A stretch of DNA of 64,000 bases, taken from the NCBI GenBank assembly GCA_020848835.1, contig JADLHJ010000033.1, positions 62,001 through 126,000 of the forward strand. The letters are read 5' to 3'. The notes beneath the pieces were generated by a model. The model had not been told where the DNA came from, searched no databases, and saw only the letters and a program-made list of their open reading frames with translations. The position numbers were made by a program, and so were the translations under genes. The DNA is from Candidatus Hydrogenedentota bacterium. Lineage in GTDB: Bacteria; Hydrogenedentota; Hydrogenedentia; Hydrogenedentales; SLHB01. Positions 25,341-33,461 of this stretch are shown here, piece after piece. Within the stretch, counting starts at the first letter, position 1. Every line of letters starts with the position of its first letter.

Positions 25341-26489
25341 ATGCTGGAGACCTATGATCTCGGCGAAGAACGCGTAGACGCGCTGGATCTGAAGTGCATG
25401 CTCGTGAGCGCTGGCATGCGGTATCCGGAGCGCGTGTACACCGCAGTTGAAGGGAAGGTGCGGCTCGAATCGCCGTTCAATCCCTTTGCATGCAACTGCG
25501 TGATTCTGCCGGGCGAGGTCGCAGTCCATTTACATCAGAATGACGCGTCGCCGTTCGCGTTGGATCTCGACGCGAACGGCGACGTTTGCTTATTGCACAA
25601 TGGCGAATATGTCTTCCCGGTTTCGTTTCCACCGCCGACGGACTACTACACGCAACAAACGGGCGACGGGAAACCGTACGGCGGCATCGCAGTGCTCGAA
25701 GGCAACGGCGTGCTCGCGTTTTTCTACCTATGGAAATGCGAGTACATCAAGACGAACGAGACCTGCACGTTCTGCTTTCAGGTGATGGCGGACATGGCGG
25801 GCTTCGATCTTCCAAGCCCGACACACGAAGACGTCGCGGAGATTATCGAATACGGAATCGACCATGCAGGTGTAAAAGAGATTCAGCTCACGGCGGGCAC
25901 AAAGTTCGCCGGCCAGCGCGAATGCGCGCAGTATGCGGAGTTGTTGCGCACGATTGATCGGCGCGTGGGGCTGGATCGCATTCCTTCCGAAATCTATTGC
26001 TACATGACCGCGCCGCGAGACCCGCAGTGGATCGATCAGGTGTTCGATGCCGGGGCCGATCGTGTCGCGCACGATCTGCACGTGTGGAACCGCGATCTGC
26101 ACGCGCGCTTTGCACCGGGCCACGCGCGCAATATAGGCCGCGACGCCCAACTGCGCGCGCTGGAATACATTGCCGAAAAGTTTGGGCCGAACAAGGCGTT
26201 TAGCGCGTTTGTGGCTGGACTCGAACCGCTCGACTCGATGATTGTAGGCGCGGAATACCTCGCGAGCCGCGGCATCGTTCCCGCGTTTTCGGTTTGGATG
26301 CCGACACCGGGATCAACCGACGGAGAAACAAAACCGCCGGGGCTCGACTACTATCGCCAGGCGCGGCAGGAATTTGCGCGCTTGTACAAACAGTACAACC
26401 TCAATCCGCCGGGAATACCCGCGGGTTCGCACGTGTCGTTATGTCGCGACATCTATCGCAACATGGATGAATTGCTAGCATTGGTGTGA
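25341..26489 (+). CDS. radical SAM protein with CX8CX2C cluster motif
   Basis: 382 residues. The presumed 4Fe-4S cluster ligands are C133, C142 and C145 in KCEYIKTNETCTFCF, a CX8CX2C spacing in place of the usual CX3CX2C. Downstream, EIQLTAGTKFAGQ and HDLHVWNRDLHARFAPGH fit the beta strands of a TIM-barrel radical SAM core. An extra C51-x-C53 lies in the N-terminal domain of about 120 residues. No SPASM-like C-terminal cysteine cluster is seen. Substrate unknown. Position between a pseudopilin and a COG0523 GTPase suggests cofactor or peptide modification linked to metal supply. Confidence 0.7.
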   Translation: MLETYDLGEERVDALDLKCMLVSAGMRYPERVYTAVEGKVRLESPFNPFACNCVILPGEVAVHLHQNDASPFALDLDANGDVCLLHNGEYVFPVSFPPPTDYYTQQTGDGKPYGGIAVLEGNGVLAFFYLWKCEYIKTNETCTFCFQVMADMAGFDLPSPTHEDVAEIIEYGIDHAGVKEIQLTAGTKFAGQRECAQYAELLRTIDRRVGLDRIPSEIYCYMTAPRDPQWIDQVFDAGADRVAHDLHVWNRDLHARFAPGHARNIGRDAQLRALEYIAEKFGPNKAFSAFVAGLEPLDSMIVGAEYLASRGIVPAFSVWMPTPGSTDGETKPPGLDYYRQARQEFARLYKQYNLNPPGIPAGSHVSLCRDIYRNMDELLALV

Positions 26490-26499
26490 GGATTGCGCC

Positions 26500-27075
26500 A
26501 TGAAACGCACTTTCATATTTTTACCGGCGTTGCTGCTTGGCGCGGGTTGCATCTCGATTCACAATGTGCCGGACGGTGTGCCTGACGCGCGGAAGAACCT
26601 TATCGGCGATAAGACGCGCACCTACATGGATATTGTGGAAGCCAGCGTACATCTCGAAGGCGACACCATTGCGTTTTCCGTAGAGACCGCTTCGCGCATG
26701 CCCGAGCCGCGCGAAATTGGCGGCGGAAAGCAGGTGGACTTTATCTGGTTCGTCGATGCCGATCGTAACACCACCACCGGGCAAGATAAGAGCGGCAACG
26801 ACTACAACCTGCATCTGTACATGAATGAAACAGGATGGCACACGTCAGTGTATGCCGTATCTGAACTTTCAAAAGCGGTTGGCAATACGCCCGTGCAGGA
26901 TTCGTGCAAATACCGGATAGACGGTACAACTTTGACCCTGCTTGTGCCGCAGCGCACCTTCCCCGATGTCTTCTTCGATTGGTGGGCTTGGTCGATGACA
27001 GGAAATGCACCGGATTGGACACCCGTCACGGAGAACCCCGTAACCAAACGGTCATCGACCAAGAGCAAAATCTAG
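26500..27075 (+). CDS. lipoprotein of unknown function
   Basis: 191 residues with a clear lipobox (LLGAGC, Cys at 17) after a Phe/Leu-rich signal. The mature part is mostly beta: GDTIAFSVETASRM, VDFIWFVDADRNTTTGQDKSGNDYNLHLYM and GTTLTLLVPQ, reminiscent of calcium-binding DOMON-like sandwiches. No catalytic motif. It sits 10 bases after the radical SAM gene and 16 before the GTPase, so it is probably co-expressed. Confidence 0.6.
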   Translation: MKRTFIFLPALLLGAGCISIHNVPDGVPDARKNLIGDKTRTYMDIVEASVHLEGDTIAFSVETASRMPEPREIGGGKQVDFIWFVDADRNTTTGQDKSGNDYNLHLYMNETGWHTSVYAVSELSKAVGNTPVQDSCKYRIDGTTLTLLVPQRTFPDVFFDWWAWSMTGNAPDWTPVTENPVTKRSSTKSKI

Positions 27076-27091
27076 CGGAAAGAGGTCACGC

Positions 27092-28183
27092 ATGCGTTTA
27101 ATTCTCGTCGGTGGATTTCTGGGCGCGGGCAAGACAACGCTGCTTTCCGAAGCGGCGAAACAGCTCGCGTCGCGCGGCAGCACCGTCGGCCTCATCACCA
27201 ACGATCAAGTCCCCGACCTCGTAGACACCGCCGTCCTTGCGCGCACAGGGGCTGCGGTGCGCGAAGTCGCGGGCAGCTGTTTCTGCTGCAATTTCAAAGG
27301 GTTTCACGAGGCCGTGTGCGCGCTTGCGGAGAATGGCGTCGATTGCATCGTTGCGGAGCCCGTGGGCAGTTGCACGGATTTGTCCGCGACCATTATGCAG
27401 CCGTTGAAGGATAAATTCCCGGAGTATGCACTCGCGCCCCTGAGTGTGCTCGTCGATCCGATTCGCGTCCGCGAGGTGTTGCGTAATAGAGATTCGGCGC
27501 TACACCCCGATGCCGCCTACATTCTGCACCTGCAACTCGAGGAAGCAGACCAAATTGTATTAACCAAGTGTGACTCAATTTCCGATGCGGAGCGAGGCGA
27601 AGTAGTTTCGTTTTTGCGCCAGGAATTCCCGGGCATCTTGATTCATGAAATCTCCACGCATAGCGGAGAAGGCGTCAAGCCGTGGCTGGACAGTGTCCTC
27701 GCCGCAGCGCCAGCAGGATTGCGCGTCGTCGAAGTCGATTACGATCGCTACGCAAACGGCGAGGCAGTGCTGGGCTGGCTGAACGCGGTCGTGACGATGC
27801 GTTGGATCGGCGGCCTCTCTGCCAACTGGCGTGGATTTACAACCGATCTGTTCGGGGCGCTGCAGGCAAAGTTGCGCGAAGAGGAACGCGAGATTGGGCA
27901 TATCAAGGCGCTGGTGGAATGTTCAACTGGCGTACTCACGTCGAACTTGACAGCTCTTGACGACGGACCGCAAGTTTACGAAGAAGGCGCGCTGGAACGT
28001 CTCAACGCCACGCTGACTTTGAACGCGCGCGTGCAGATTGCTCCCGACGAAATCGACGCATTGTTTCGCGATGCGCTGAAACAGGCTTCGTATGGGCGGG
28101 TCGCTGCAACAATCACTGCGTTTCATTGCATCCGGCCGGGACGCCCAGTTCCCACCTATCGCTATGATTCGATAGTCGCCTGA
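27092..28183 (+). CDS. COG0523-family (CobW-like) GTPase
   Basis: 363 residues. Walker A GGFLGAGKTTLL at residues 7-18, the metal-binding CxCC motif at 63-66 in GSCFCCNF, the AEPVGS switch segment and the TKCD guanine-specificity loop are all present. These P-loop metallochaperones insert or ration Zn, Co, Ni or Fe. The C-terminal domain does not look like the standard CobW_C domain. AGAGG precedes the ATG. It is the last gene of the cluster and is followed by a strong bidirectional hairpin. Confidence 0.85.
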   Translation: MRLILVGGFLGAGKTTLLSEAAKQLASRGSTVGLITNDQVPDLVDTAVLARTGAAVREVAGSCFCCNFKGFHEAVCALAENGVDCIVAEPVGSCTDLSATIMQPLKDKFPEYALAPLSVLVDPIRVREVLRNRDSALHPDAAYILHLQLEEADQIVLTKCDSISDAERGEVVSFLRQEFPGILIHEISTHSGEGVKPWLDSVLAAAPAGLRVVEVDYDRYANGEAVLGWLNAVVTMRWIGGLSANWRGFTTDLFGALQAKLREEEREIGHIKALVECSTGVLTSNLTALDDGPQVYEEGALERLNATLTLNARVQIAPDEIDALFRDALKQASYGRVAATITAFHCIRPGRPVPTYRYDSIVA

Positions 28184-28197
28184 ATTGAAAATAATAT

Positions 28198-28225
28198 GTG
28201 GGCCGGAACTTTCGTTCCGGCCCAC
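28198..28225. terminator. perfect 12-bp hairpin between convergent genes
   Basis: GTGGGCCGGAAC and GTTCCGGCCCAC flank the loop TTTC. Reading the minus strand, the stem is followed by an AT-rich tract with TTTT, so it should terminate the flagellin transcript. It may also stop the plus-strand GTPase operon. Confidence 0.75.
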
Positions 28226-28252
28226 GCTCAATTCCTTCTAGCCAGGTTTGGA

Positions 28253-29074
28253 TTAACCGCCGCCGAGGAGCTGCAGCGCGGTTTGCGGGATGACGTTGGA
28301 TTGTGCGAGGACCGATGTGCCTGCGCTCACGAGAATCTGGTTGCGCGTGAACGCGATCGTCTCGCGCGCGATGTCCGCGTCGCGCAGTGCGCTGTCGGAG
28401 GCCGTCGAGTTTTCTTCCTGAATCGACAGCGTGGTGATGGTGAATTCGAGGCGGTTCTGAAACGCACCGAGCGAGCTGCGCAAAGTCGTAACGCTGCGGA
28501 GCGCGCGGTCGATGGTGCTCAGTGCGGATACCGCGGTACCGACGGACGAGATGTTCAGCGTGTTGATGCCGATATCGTTTGTCTTTGCGCCGTTCACCGC
28601 GATGACGAGCGTTTGCCCTGGTTGCGCGCCCGCCTGAAGCGTGACGCTTTGCGCCGCACTCAACACGCGCAGACCGTTGAATTCGGTGTCCGTCGCGATG
28701 TCGTCGATCTGCTGAAGAAGCTGTTGTACTTCCGCGTCGAGCGACAAGCGGTTTTCCACGCTGTAGGTGCCGTTTGCGGCCTGCACCGCCAATTCGCGGA
28801 TGCGTTGCAGCATGTTGGTTGTGGTTTCGAGCGCGCCTTCCGCGGTTTGCAACAGGCTGATACCGTCTTGCGCATTGCGTTGCGCGACCTGGCTGCCGCG
28901 AATTACCGTGCGGAAGTTTTCCGAAATAGCGAGACCCGCTGCGTCGTCTGCCGCGCGATTGATGCGCAGACCGCTTGCGAGCCTTTCGAGACTACCGTTT
29001 AGTGCGCCAGTGGATCGCCGCAGAATTCGGCTGGTGGTGAGCGCGGCGACGTTCGTGTTAATTCGCAGACCCAT
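28253..29074 (-). CDS. fliC: flagellin
   Basis: 273 residues, preceded by GGAGGA. The N-terminus GLRINTNVAALTTSRIL and RLASGLRINRAADDAAGLAI, and the C-terminal region ending in LAQSNVIPQTALQLLGG, are the D0/D1 domains of flagellin. The length leaves almost no D2/D3 domain, so the filament surface is the minimal type. A consensus sigma-28 promoter lies about 85 bases upstream. No other flagellar gene is in the window. Confidence 0.95.
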   Translation of the reverse strand: MGLRINTNVAALTTSRILRRSTGALNGSLERLASGLRINRAADDAAGLAISENFRTVIRGSQVAQRNAQDGISLLQTAEGALETTTNMLQRIRELAVQAANGTYSVENRLSLDAEVQQLLQQIDDIATDTEFNGLRVLSAAQSVTLQAGAQPGQTLVIAVNGAKTNDIGINTLNISSVGTAVSALSTIDRALRSVTTLRSSLGAFQNRLEFTITTLSIQEENSTASDSALRDADIARETIAFTRNQILVSAGTSVLAQSNVIPQTALQLLGGG

Positions 29075-29158
29075 GACGAGAATCCTCCGTGATGACTAAC
29101 TGCCTCTGCATCCATGCATCGGCTGAGGTCGCCGCGCGTCTGCGGCCCTCAAAAACAA

Positions 29159-29185
29159 TTATCGGCAATCATGGGCAATACTTTA
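29159..29185 (-). promoter_or_regulatory. sigma-28 (FliA) promoter of the flagellin gene
   Basis: On the minus strand TAAA (29185-29182), a 15-base spacer and GCCGATAA (29166-29159) match the FliA consensus exactly. The leader from the expected start to the ATG would be about 75-80 bases. It predicts that fliA and its control by flagellar assembly exist elsewhere in the genome. Confidence 0.88.
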
Positions 29186-29243
29186 ATTTTGGAGTTGCGA
29201 TTTTGGAGTGTAGAAGCAACAAGCCAATGTCGCCAAAAAAAGA

Positions 29244-29266
29244 GAGGCGCTCAAGTTGAGCGCCTC
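29244..29266 (-). terminator. intrinsic terminator of the LptD-propeller gene
   Basis: An 11-bp stem (GAGGCGCTCAA with TTGAGCGCCTC) is followed on the minus strand by TCTTTTTTT. It lies 23 bases beyond the stop codon at 29290 and upstream of the flagellin promoter, so it insulates flagellin. Confidence 0.85.
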
Positions 29267-29289
29267 CATCCAAAATCTATTGCCTAAAA

Positions 29290-32200
29290 TTAGAAGCGGA
29301 TTCGCGTTCCTGGAATACCCGTCACGCTGAGTTCGACGCCAAAGTCCCATCCCGATCCGCGTTCGTTCACGAGCAGCGCACCTTCGAGACAGTTCATCAC
29401 GCGGCGGACTTCGTATTTCTGGCGGTAGAGTTCGCCGCGTTCGAGATCGAAGCGGTGCTCGAATGCAACGGACCACTTCTCGTTGATCTTGTAACCCAGG
29501 CCGTAGAGGATTTCGCGATTGAACACTTCGTCCTGCGTCTTGGTGTAAGCATAGCCGATGCGGCCATTGAGATTGCCGCCGAAGTCGCGGTTGTCGTAGT
29601 ACATGTACGTGAGGACGCGGTCATAGTCACCATAGCGCGTGTTGTACTTCGCGGCAGTGTCTGCATCGAAGGGTTCGTCGAGCACACGCTCGTACAACTC
29701 GATCAGTCCACGTTGCAGCAAGTATGGCGCGTCAATATCGATGTCGCCCTCATTGTCAATGCTGTGGTGTTCGCCAATGACTTCGACGCCCCACCATGAG
29801 CGCGGGCGCAGGTCGAGCTCGATTTCGTAATCGGTCGATTCGCGGATCTCATTCCAAAGATCGTTGCCCTGATAGAGGGACAGCCGTGCGACTTGCCAGG
29901 ACTCTCCAGTCTCCGCGTCACGTCCCATAACAATGTTGTCTAGTTTCAATTCAACGCGGCTGCGGCCGTATACATTGTCGTAAGCATCGAAGCGCGGGGT
30001 CTCTTCCACGTCCATCGTGGGCTCGTTGCGGTAGGAATATGTCAACGACGGCACAACGATATGCTTGAATCCGCTGAAGCCCCACTTACCGTCGTAAGCT
30101 TTCTGGAAGCGCGTCTGCGCGGTCACGCCCGCGAGCGAGGATAGCCGCGCATCGCTGTCCTCTTCGTCGTTCCCTTTCTCGCGCGTCTTGGAATAGTACG
30201 ACGCCTCGAGTTCGAGGAAGGGTACGAGGTTCAGCGCGCCGAGTTCGATGTCGGTGCTCAAGCGCGCGACGTTGATGCTGCGGAACGCTTCATCCTCGGC
30301 AGATTCGCGCTCATAGTAGCCGTCCACCGTATCGAAGGTCAGGTACACGTGCGGTAGTAGTTCACGTTCGAGCAGGTGGAACGTTGCTTCGGGCAGCCGT
30401 TCGCTTTCGTTTACGAAATCGTGCGTGTCCTTATTGACCGTCGCCGTCGCAATATACGTCGGCTGCGTATACGTGACATTGATGAAGTTACGCGGCGCGG
30501 TGCGGTCTTTGTAGCGGTCGTAGTAGAAGTCTTTGTAAAAGTTCTCGTCGCCCCACTGCTCAAGGTTTAGCAACATCACCGTGTTCGGCGTGAGTTCGTG
30601 GCGGTGATACCATTCGTAGTAACCGCGATCTTCGGTGGTATAGAGCGTGTGGAATTCGCCCGCACTACGGAACAGCGGCGACGAAGGCGTCTGCATGTAA
30701 TCGTAACTGCCGTCAAACCCGAAGCCTACGCCTTCTTTTGTCGTCGGGAAGAGGCGGTATCCAAGTTGGAAGTCAGGCGAGATCGCGAACTGTTGGCCGA
30801 CGTTGATGTAGTAACCCAGTTCCGCTTTCTTCCCGCTGGTGAAATCGAAGCCTGCGGTCGGTGTAGGACCGCCGCTATAGGCCCAGCGCGGCCAGTAGAG
30901 CGGCGTGACTCTGTTGCCAATCTCAAGCTGCGCGCCTTTGCCTATCATCCCGCCTTTGTTATCGAGACCGAGTTCTTTTACGTGTACGCGGTAATATTCG
31001 TGATCGCAGTCGCAGGTCGTCAGCCAGAGGTTTTTGCCGCCGCCAGTGTTTTCGCCTTCCATTTGCAACTCGTCGCCGCCAAAACGAATCTGCCCAATCT
31101 GGCCCTCCATGTCGTACATGAAGCCCGATTGCGTGTTGAAGTCGTAAACGAGCTTCTCCGCGCGCACTCGCCGCGACGGTTCGATGATATCGATGTTCTT
31201 CGCGTTGAGGCTGCCAATCGACAACAGCTTCTTCGTCAGATCGTCTTCGGTGTCCAGCGCACCGGTAAGTGGCGGTGGGGTGCGCAATTTGGTGCTGCCG
31301 GGATACACGGTGGTTTCAATTTCGTCTGCAAATGCCGTGGACGGTCCTTGTACGATTTCGACATTGCCACTCACAAAAATGCGGCCAGTCTTTGGATCGT
31401 ACTCGAGGTAATCGGACGCAAACTTTACATCCGGCGCACCCAGCAAAGTGAAGCGCACGTCGCCTTCACCGACCCACACGCCATCCTCGCGCTGCTCGTA
31501 GGATTCAGCATGCACATCGAGGAATTTATCCGCGCTGGTTGGAGGCGTGAAGCCACCTTCCGCCGGCGGGGCGTTGATGCTTTCCGTAACGGTTTGTCCA
31601 ATTCCCGTCTCTTGCGTCACACCGCTGTTCATGGGCGACACGTCCGGGCGTTTCGATTTGGATTTTGTGGGAGCAGCCATCTCCGGCCGCGGCACTTCGC
31701 CGCCGGGGCGGATCCGGCTCTTGCGCTCCGGCCACGGCTTGGACTTCGATTTGTACTTGCTGCCCTTCGCGGTTTTTTCCGCACCCTTTTCATCGGATGC
31801 GATTGCGGTTCGTTCAGAAGCTTCCGCCTGCACTGGTTCGGATGGCGCGGCCGCGGCGACTTCTATTTTCTCCGGTGCTGGTTCAGGCGCAGTTGAAGAT
31901 TCTGGGCTTGATTCTGCGACAGGCTTTGTTTCTTCAGCAGGCTCGCTGCTACCGGCGGGCGGCGGTTCAATCGCAGCCGGTGCCTCTTGCACCGTCGCTG
32001 CGGGTGCGGGTTCCGGGTCCGCCTGCTTTGGTTCCGCTGGCGTCGCCTCAGCAACTACGATTGGCGCAGGTGCTTGGATCGGTTGCGCTGCAACCACTGG
32101 TGCAGATTCAGGCTTTGCCTCTACAGGTTCTGCAGCAGCAGGTGCAGACTCTTGCGCGGGCGCGGCTGCTATGGGCTCAGCTTTGGCAACTTGTACAGGC

Positions 32201-33114
32201 GCGGTAACTGGCTGTGAATTCGCGGCATCTGGCAGCGATGCGCACACAAGCATCGATTTCGTTCTTGGCGCGAGCAACACAAACCCGTTTGCGGAAGCTG
32301 CAATCGATCGCGCATCGGTCTGAACAGGAACGGTCGCGATTGAACTCAACGATGCATCATATACGTCAACCGAAGTTGCCCCGAGCGCGAACAACTTGTC
32401 GGAGTGTGACGCAATGTCGCGCGCAGTAGTCTCTTTGTTTGAGACAATGCGCGCAGATGCGGAATCGATCACCGCGATGTTTGTCTTTGTCAGTACCGCA
32501 AACCGATCGCCCGGTAATGCGACAACGCGCGATGGTCCTTCAGGTACGGGTATCGTTGCCGCTGGGGTTTGCGAACCGCCCGCATAAATCAGAACTGCAG
32601 CGGGCGAACGCGTCGAAATGGCAAGATATTTTTCGGAAGCCGCGATACCGCTGGGCACGCTTGCCACACCGCTGATCGTCACTGGCGACCCGGGATTTGC
32701 AGCGTCGATCAATGTCACGCTGTCCGAAAAGCTGTTCACTACCGCGAAACCGCCGCCGGCAAGCGCAGCGATCTCGTCTGCACCGTCGCCAATTTGCGCA
32801 TCACCAATCGCAGTGAAATCGCTGAGGCGAACTAAAGTTACAGTCTTCGCTGACCGGTTCACGCAGGCCAACGCAGTACCGTCCGACGCGATCGCGCCTG
32901 CGCCTTTACCTGCGGGCACGCGCGCGACGATTGTCCCGTTTGTTGCGTCGATCTTTACGATTTCGCCGGTGTCTGAAGCCGTCGCATAGATCGTCGATCC
33001 GTCAATCACCGCATCGCGCAATACGGAATCGGTTACATGTTCGGCGACCTGCGCGCGCGCGATTACGCATGCAGCAGTCAAAAATATTGCTGTCAAAAAT
33101 CGTTTCAAGATCAT
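29290..33114 (-). CDS. LptD/OstA-type outer-membrane protein with N-terminal beta-propeller
   Basis: 1274 residues from the ATG at 33114, which shares ATGA with the upstream stop. Signal peptide about 1-22. Residues 24-300 form a YVTN/SMP-30-like propeller (DGSTIYATASDTGEIVKID and similar blades). Residues 305-530 are an Ala/Glu/Pro-rich linker ending in a basic patch. Residues about 540-640 match the OstA jelly roll (YLEYDPKTGRIFVSGNVEIV). The last 600 or so residues alternate Tyr/Trp/charged beta strands and end in an aromatic Phe, as expected of the LptD barrel. Ordinary LptD is about 750-800 residues and lacks a propeller. Role: final step of LPS export; the propeller may bind an assembly partner. 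An intrinsic terminator follows. Confidence 0.75.
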   Translation of the reverse strand: MILKRFLTAIFLTAACVIARAQVAEHVTDSVLRDAVIDGSTIYATASDTGEIVKIDATNGTIVARVPAGKGAGAIASDGTALACVNRSAKTVTLVRLSDFTAIGDAQIGDGADEIAALAGGGFAVVNSFSDSVTLIDAANPGSPVTISGVASVPSGIAASEKYLAISTRSPAAVLIYAGGSQTPAATIPVPEGPSRVVALPGDRFAVLTKTNIAVIDSASARIVSNKETTARDIASHSDKLFALGATSVDVYDASLSSIATVPVQTDARSIAASANGFVLLAPRTKSMLVCASLPDAANSQPVTAPVQVAKAEPIAAAPAQESAPAAAEPVEAKPESAPVVAAQPIQAPAPIVVAEATPAEPKQADPEPAPAATVQEAPAAIEPPPAGSSEPAEETKPVAESSPESSTAPEPAPEKIEVAAAAPSEPVQAEASERTAIASDEKGAEKTAKGSKYKSKSKPWPERKSRIRPGGEVPRPEMAAPTKSKSKRPDVSPMNSGVTQETGIGQTVTESINAPPAEGGFTPPTSADKFLDVHAESYEQREDGVWVGEGDVRFTLLGAPDVKFASDYLEYDPKTGRIFVSGNVEIVQGPSTAFADEIETTVYPGSTKLRTPPPLTGALDTEDDLTKKLLSIGSLNAKNIDIIEPSRRVRAEKLVYDFNTQSGFMYDMEGQIGQIRFGGDELQMEGENTGGGKNLWLTTCDCDHEYYRVHVKELGLDNKGGMIGKGAQLEIGNRVTPLYWPRWAYSGGPTPTAGFDFTSGKKAELGYYINVGQQFAISPDFQLGYRLFPTTKEGVGFGFDGSYDYMQTPSSPLFRSAGEFHTLYTTEDRGYYEWYHRHELTPNTVMLLNLEQWGDENFYKDFYYDRYKDRTAPRNFINVTYTQPTYIATATVNKDTHDFVNESERLPEATFHLLERELLPHVYLTFDTVDGYYERESAEDEAFRSINVARLSTDIELGALNLVPFLELEASYYSKTREKGNDEEDSDARLSSLAGVTAQTRFQKAYDGKWGFSGFKHIVVPSLTYSYRNEPTMDVEETPRFDAYDNVYGRSRVELKLDNIVMGRDAETGESWQVARLSLYQGNDLWNEIRESTDYEIELDLRPRSWWGVEVIGEHHSIDNEGDIDIDAPYLLQRGLIELYERVLDEPFDADTAAKYNTRYGDYDRVLTYMYYDNRDFGGNLNGRIGYAYTKTQDEVFNREILYGLGYKINEKWSVAFEHRFDLERGELYRQKYEVRRVMNCLEGALLVNERGSGWDFGVELSVTGIPGTRIRF

Positions 33115-33461
33115 TTTCCTGGTAATACGGTCCAAAATGCGCCGACAGGTTTACCTTGTTTCCCGCGTTCCGTTTCTTCCGGCGCGGGCACGTGCTGACC
33201 CCCGACAGGCGCGGGAGCCGGTGCTGCCGCGGGCGCGGGAGCCGGCGCTGGTTGTTGCGCCGGCGCGGGTTGCGGTTGTGGTTGTGGTTGCGCAGGGGCC
33301 GCCTGCGGTGCTGGCGCAGGTTGTTGTGCAGGTTTTGGTGCAGGCTTTGGCGGCGCCGCCGGTTGTGACTGCCCGGGCTTCGGCAGTTCTTGCGCGTTCA
33401 CCGACGGCTGCTGTGCGCCTGCGAGTATTCCGACCGCTGCGACGAATGCGAGGTGCATCAT
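33111..33461 (-). CDS. Pro/Ala/Gln-rich secreted or periplasm-spanning protein
   Basis: 116 residues. A hydrophobic start (about 1-23, ending NAQ) is followed by a region of about 65 residues made almost only of Pro, Ala and Gln. A short conserved-looking end contains RGKQGKPVGAFWTVLPGK. Such extended linkers bridge the periplasm in TonB-like and Lpp-like proteins. Stop and start codons overlap those of the PfkB and LptD genes, which supports a real gene in spite of low complexity. Confidence 0.5.
   Translation of the reverse strand: MMHLAFVAAVGILAGAQQPSVNAQELPKPGQSQPAAPPKPAPKPAQQPAPAPQAAPAQPQPQPQPAPAQQPAPAPAPAAAPAPAPVGGQHVPAPEETERGKQGKPVGAFWTVLPGK

Noticed and set aside
30598-31896. 432-codon plus-strand frame
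   Set aside because: Antisense to the LptD-propeller gene; its Arg/Phe/Val-rich product is typical of complementary-strand frames.
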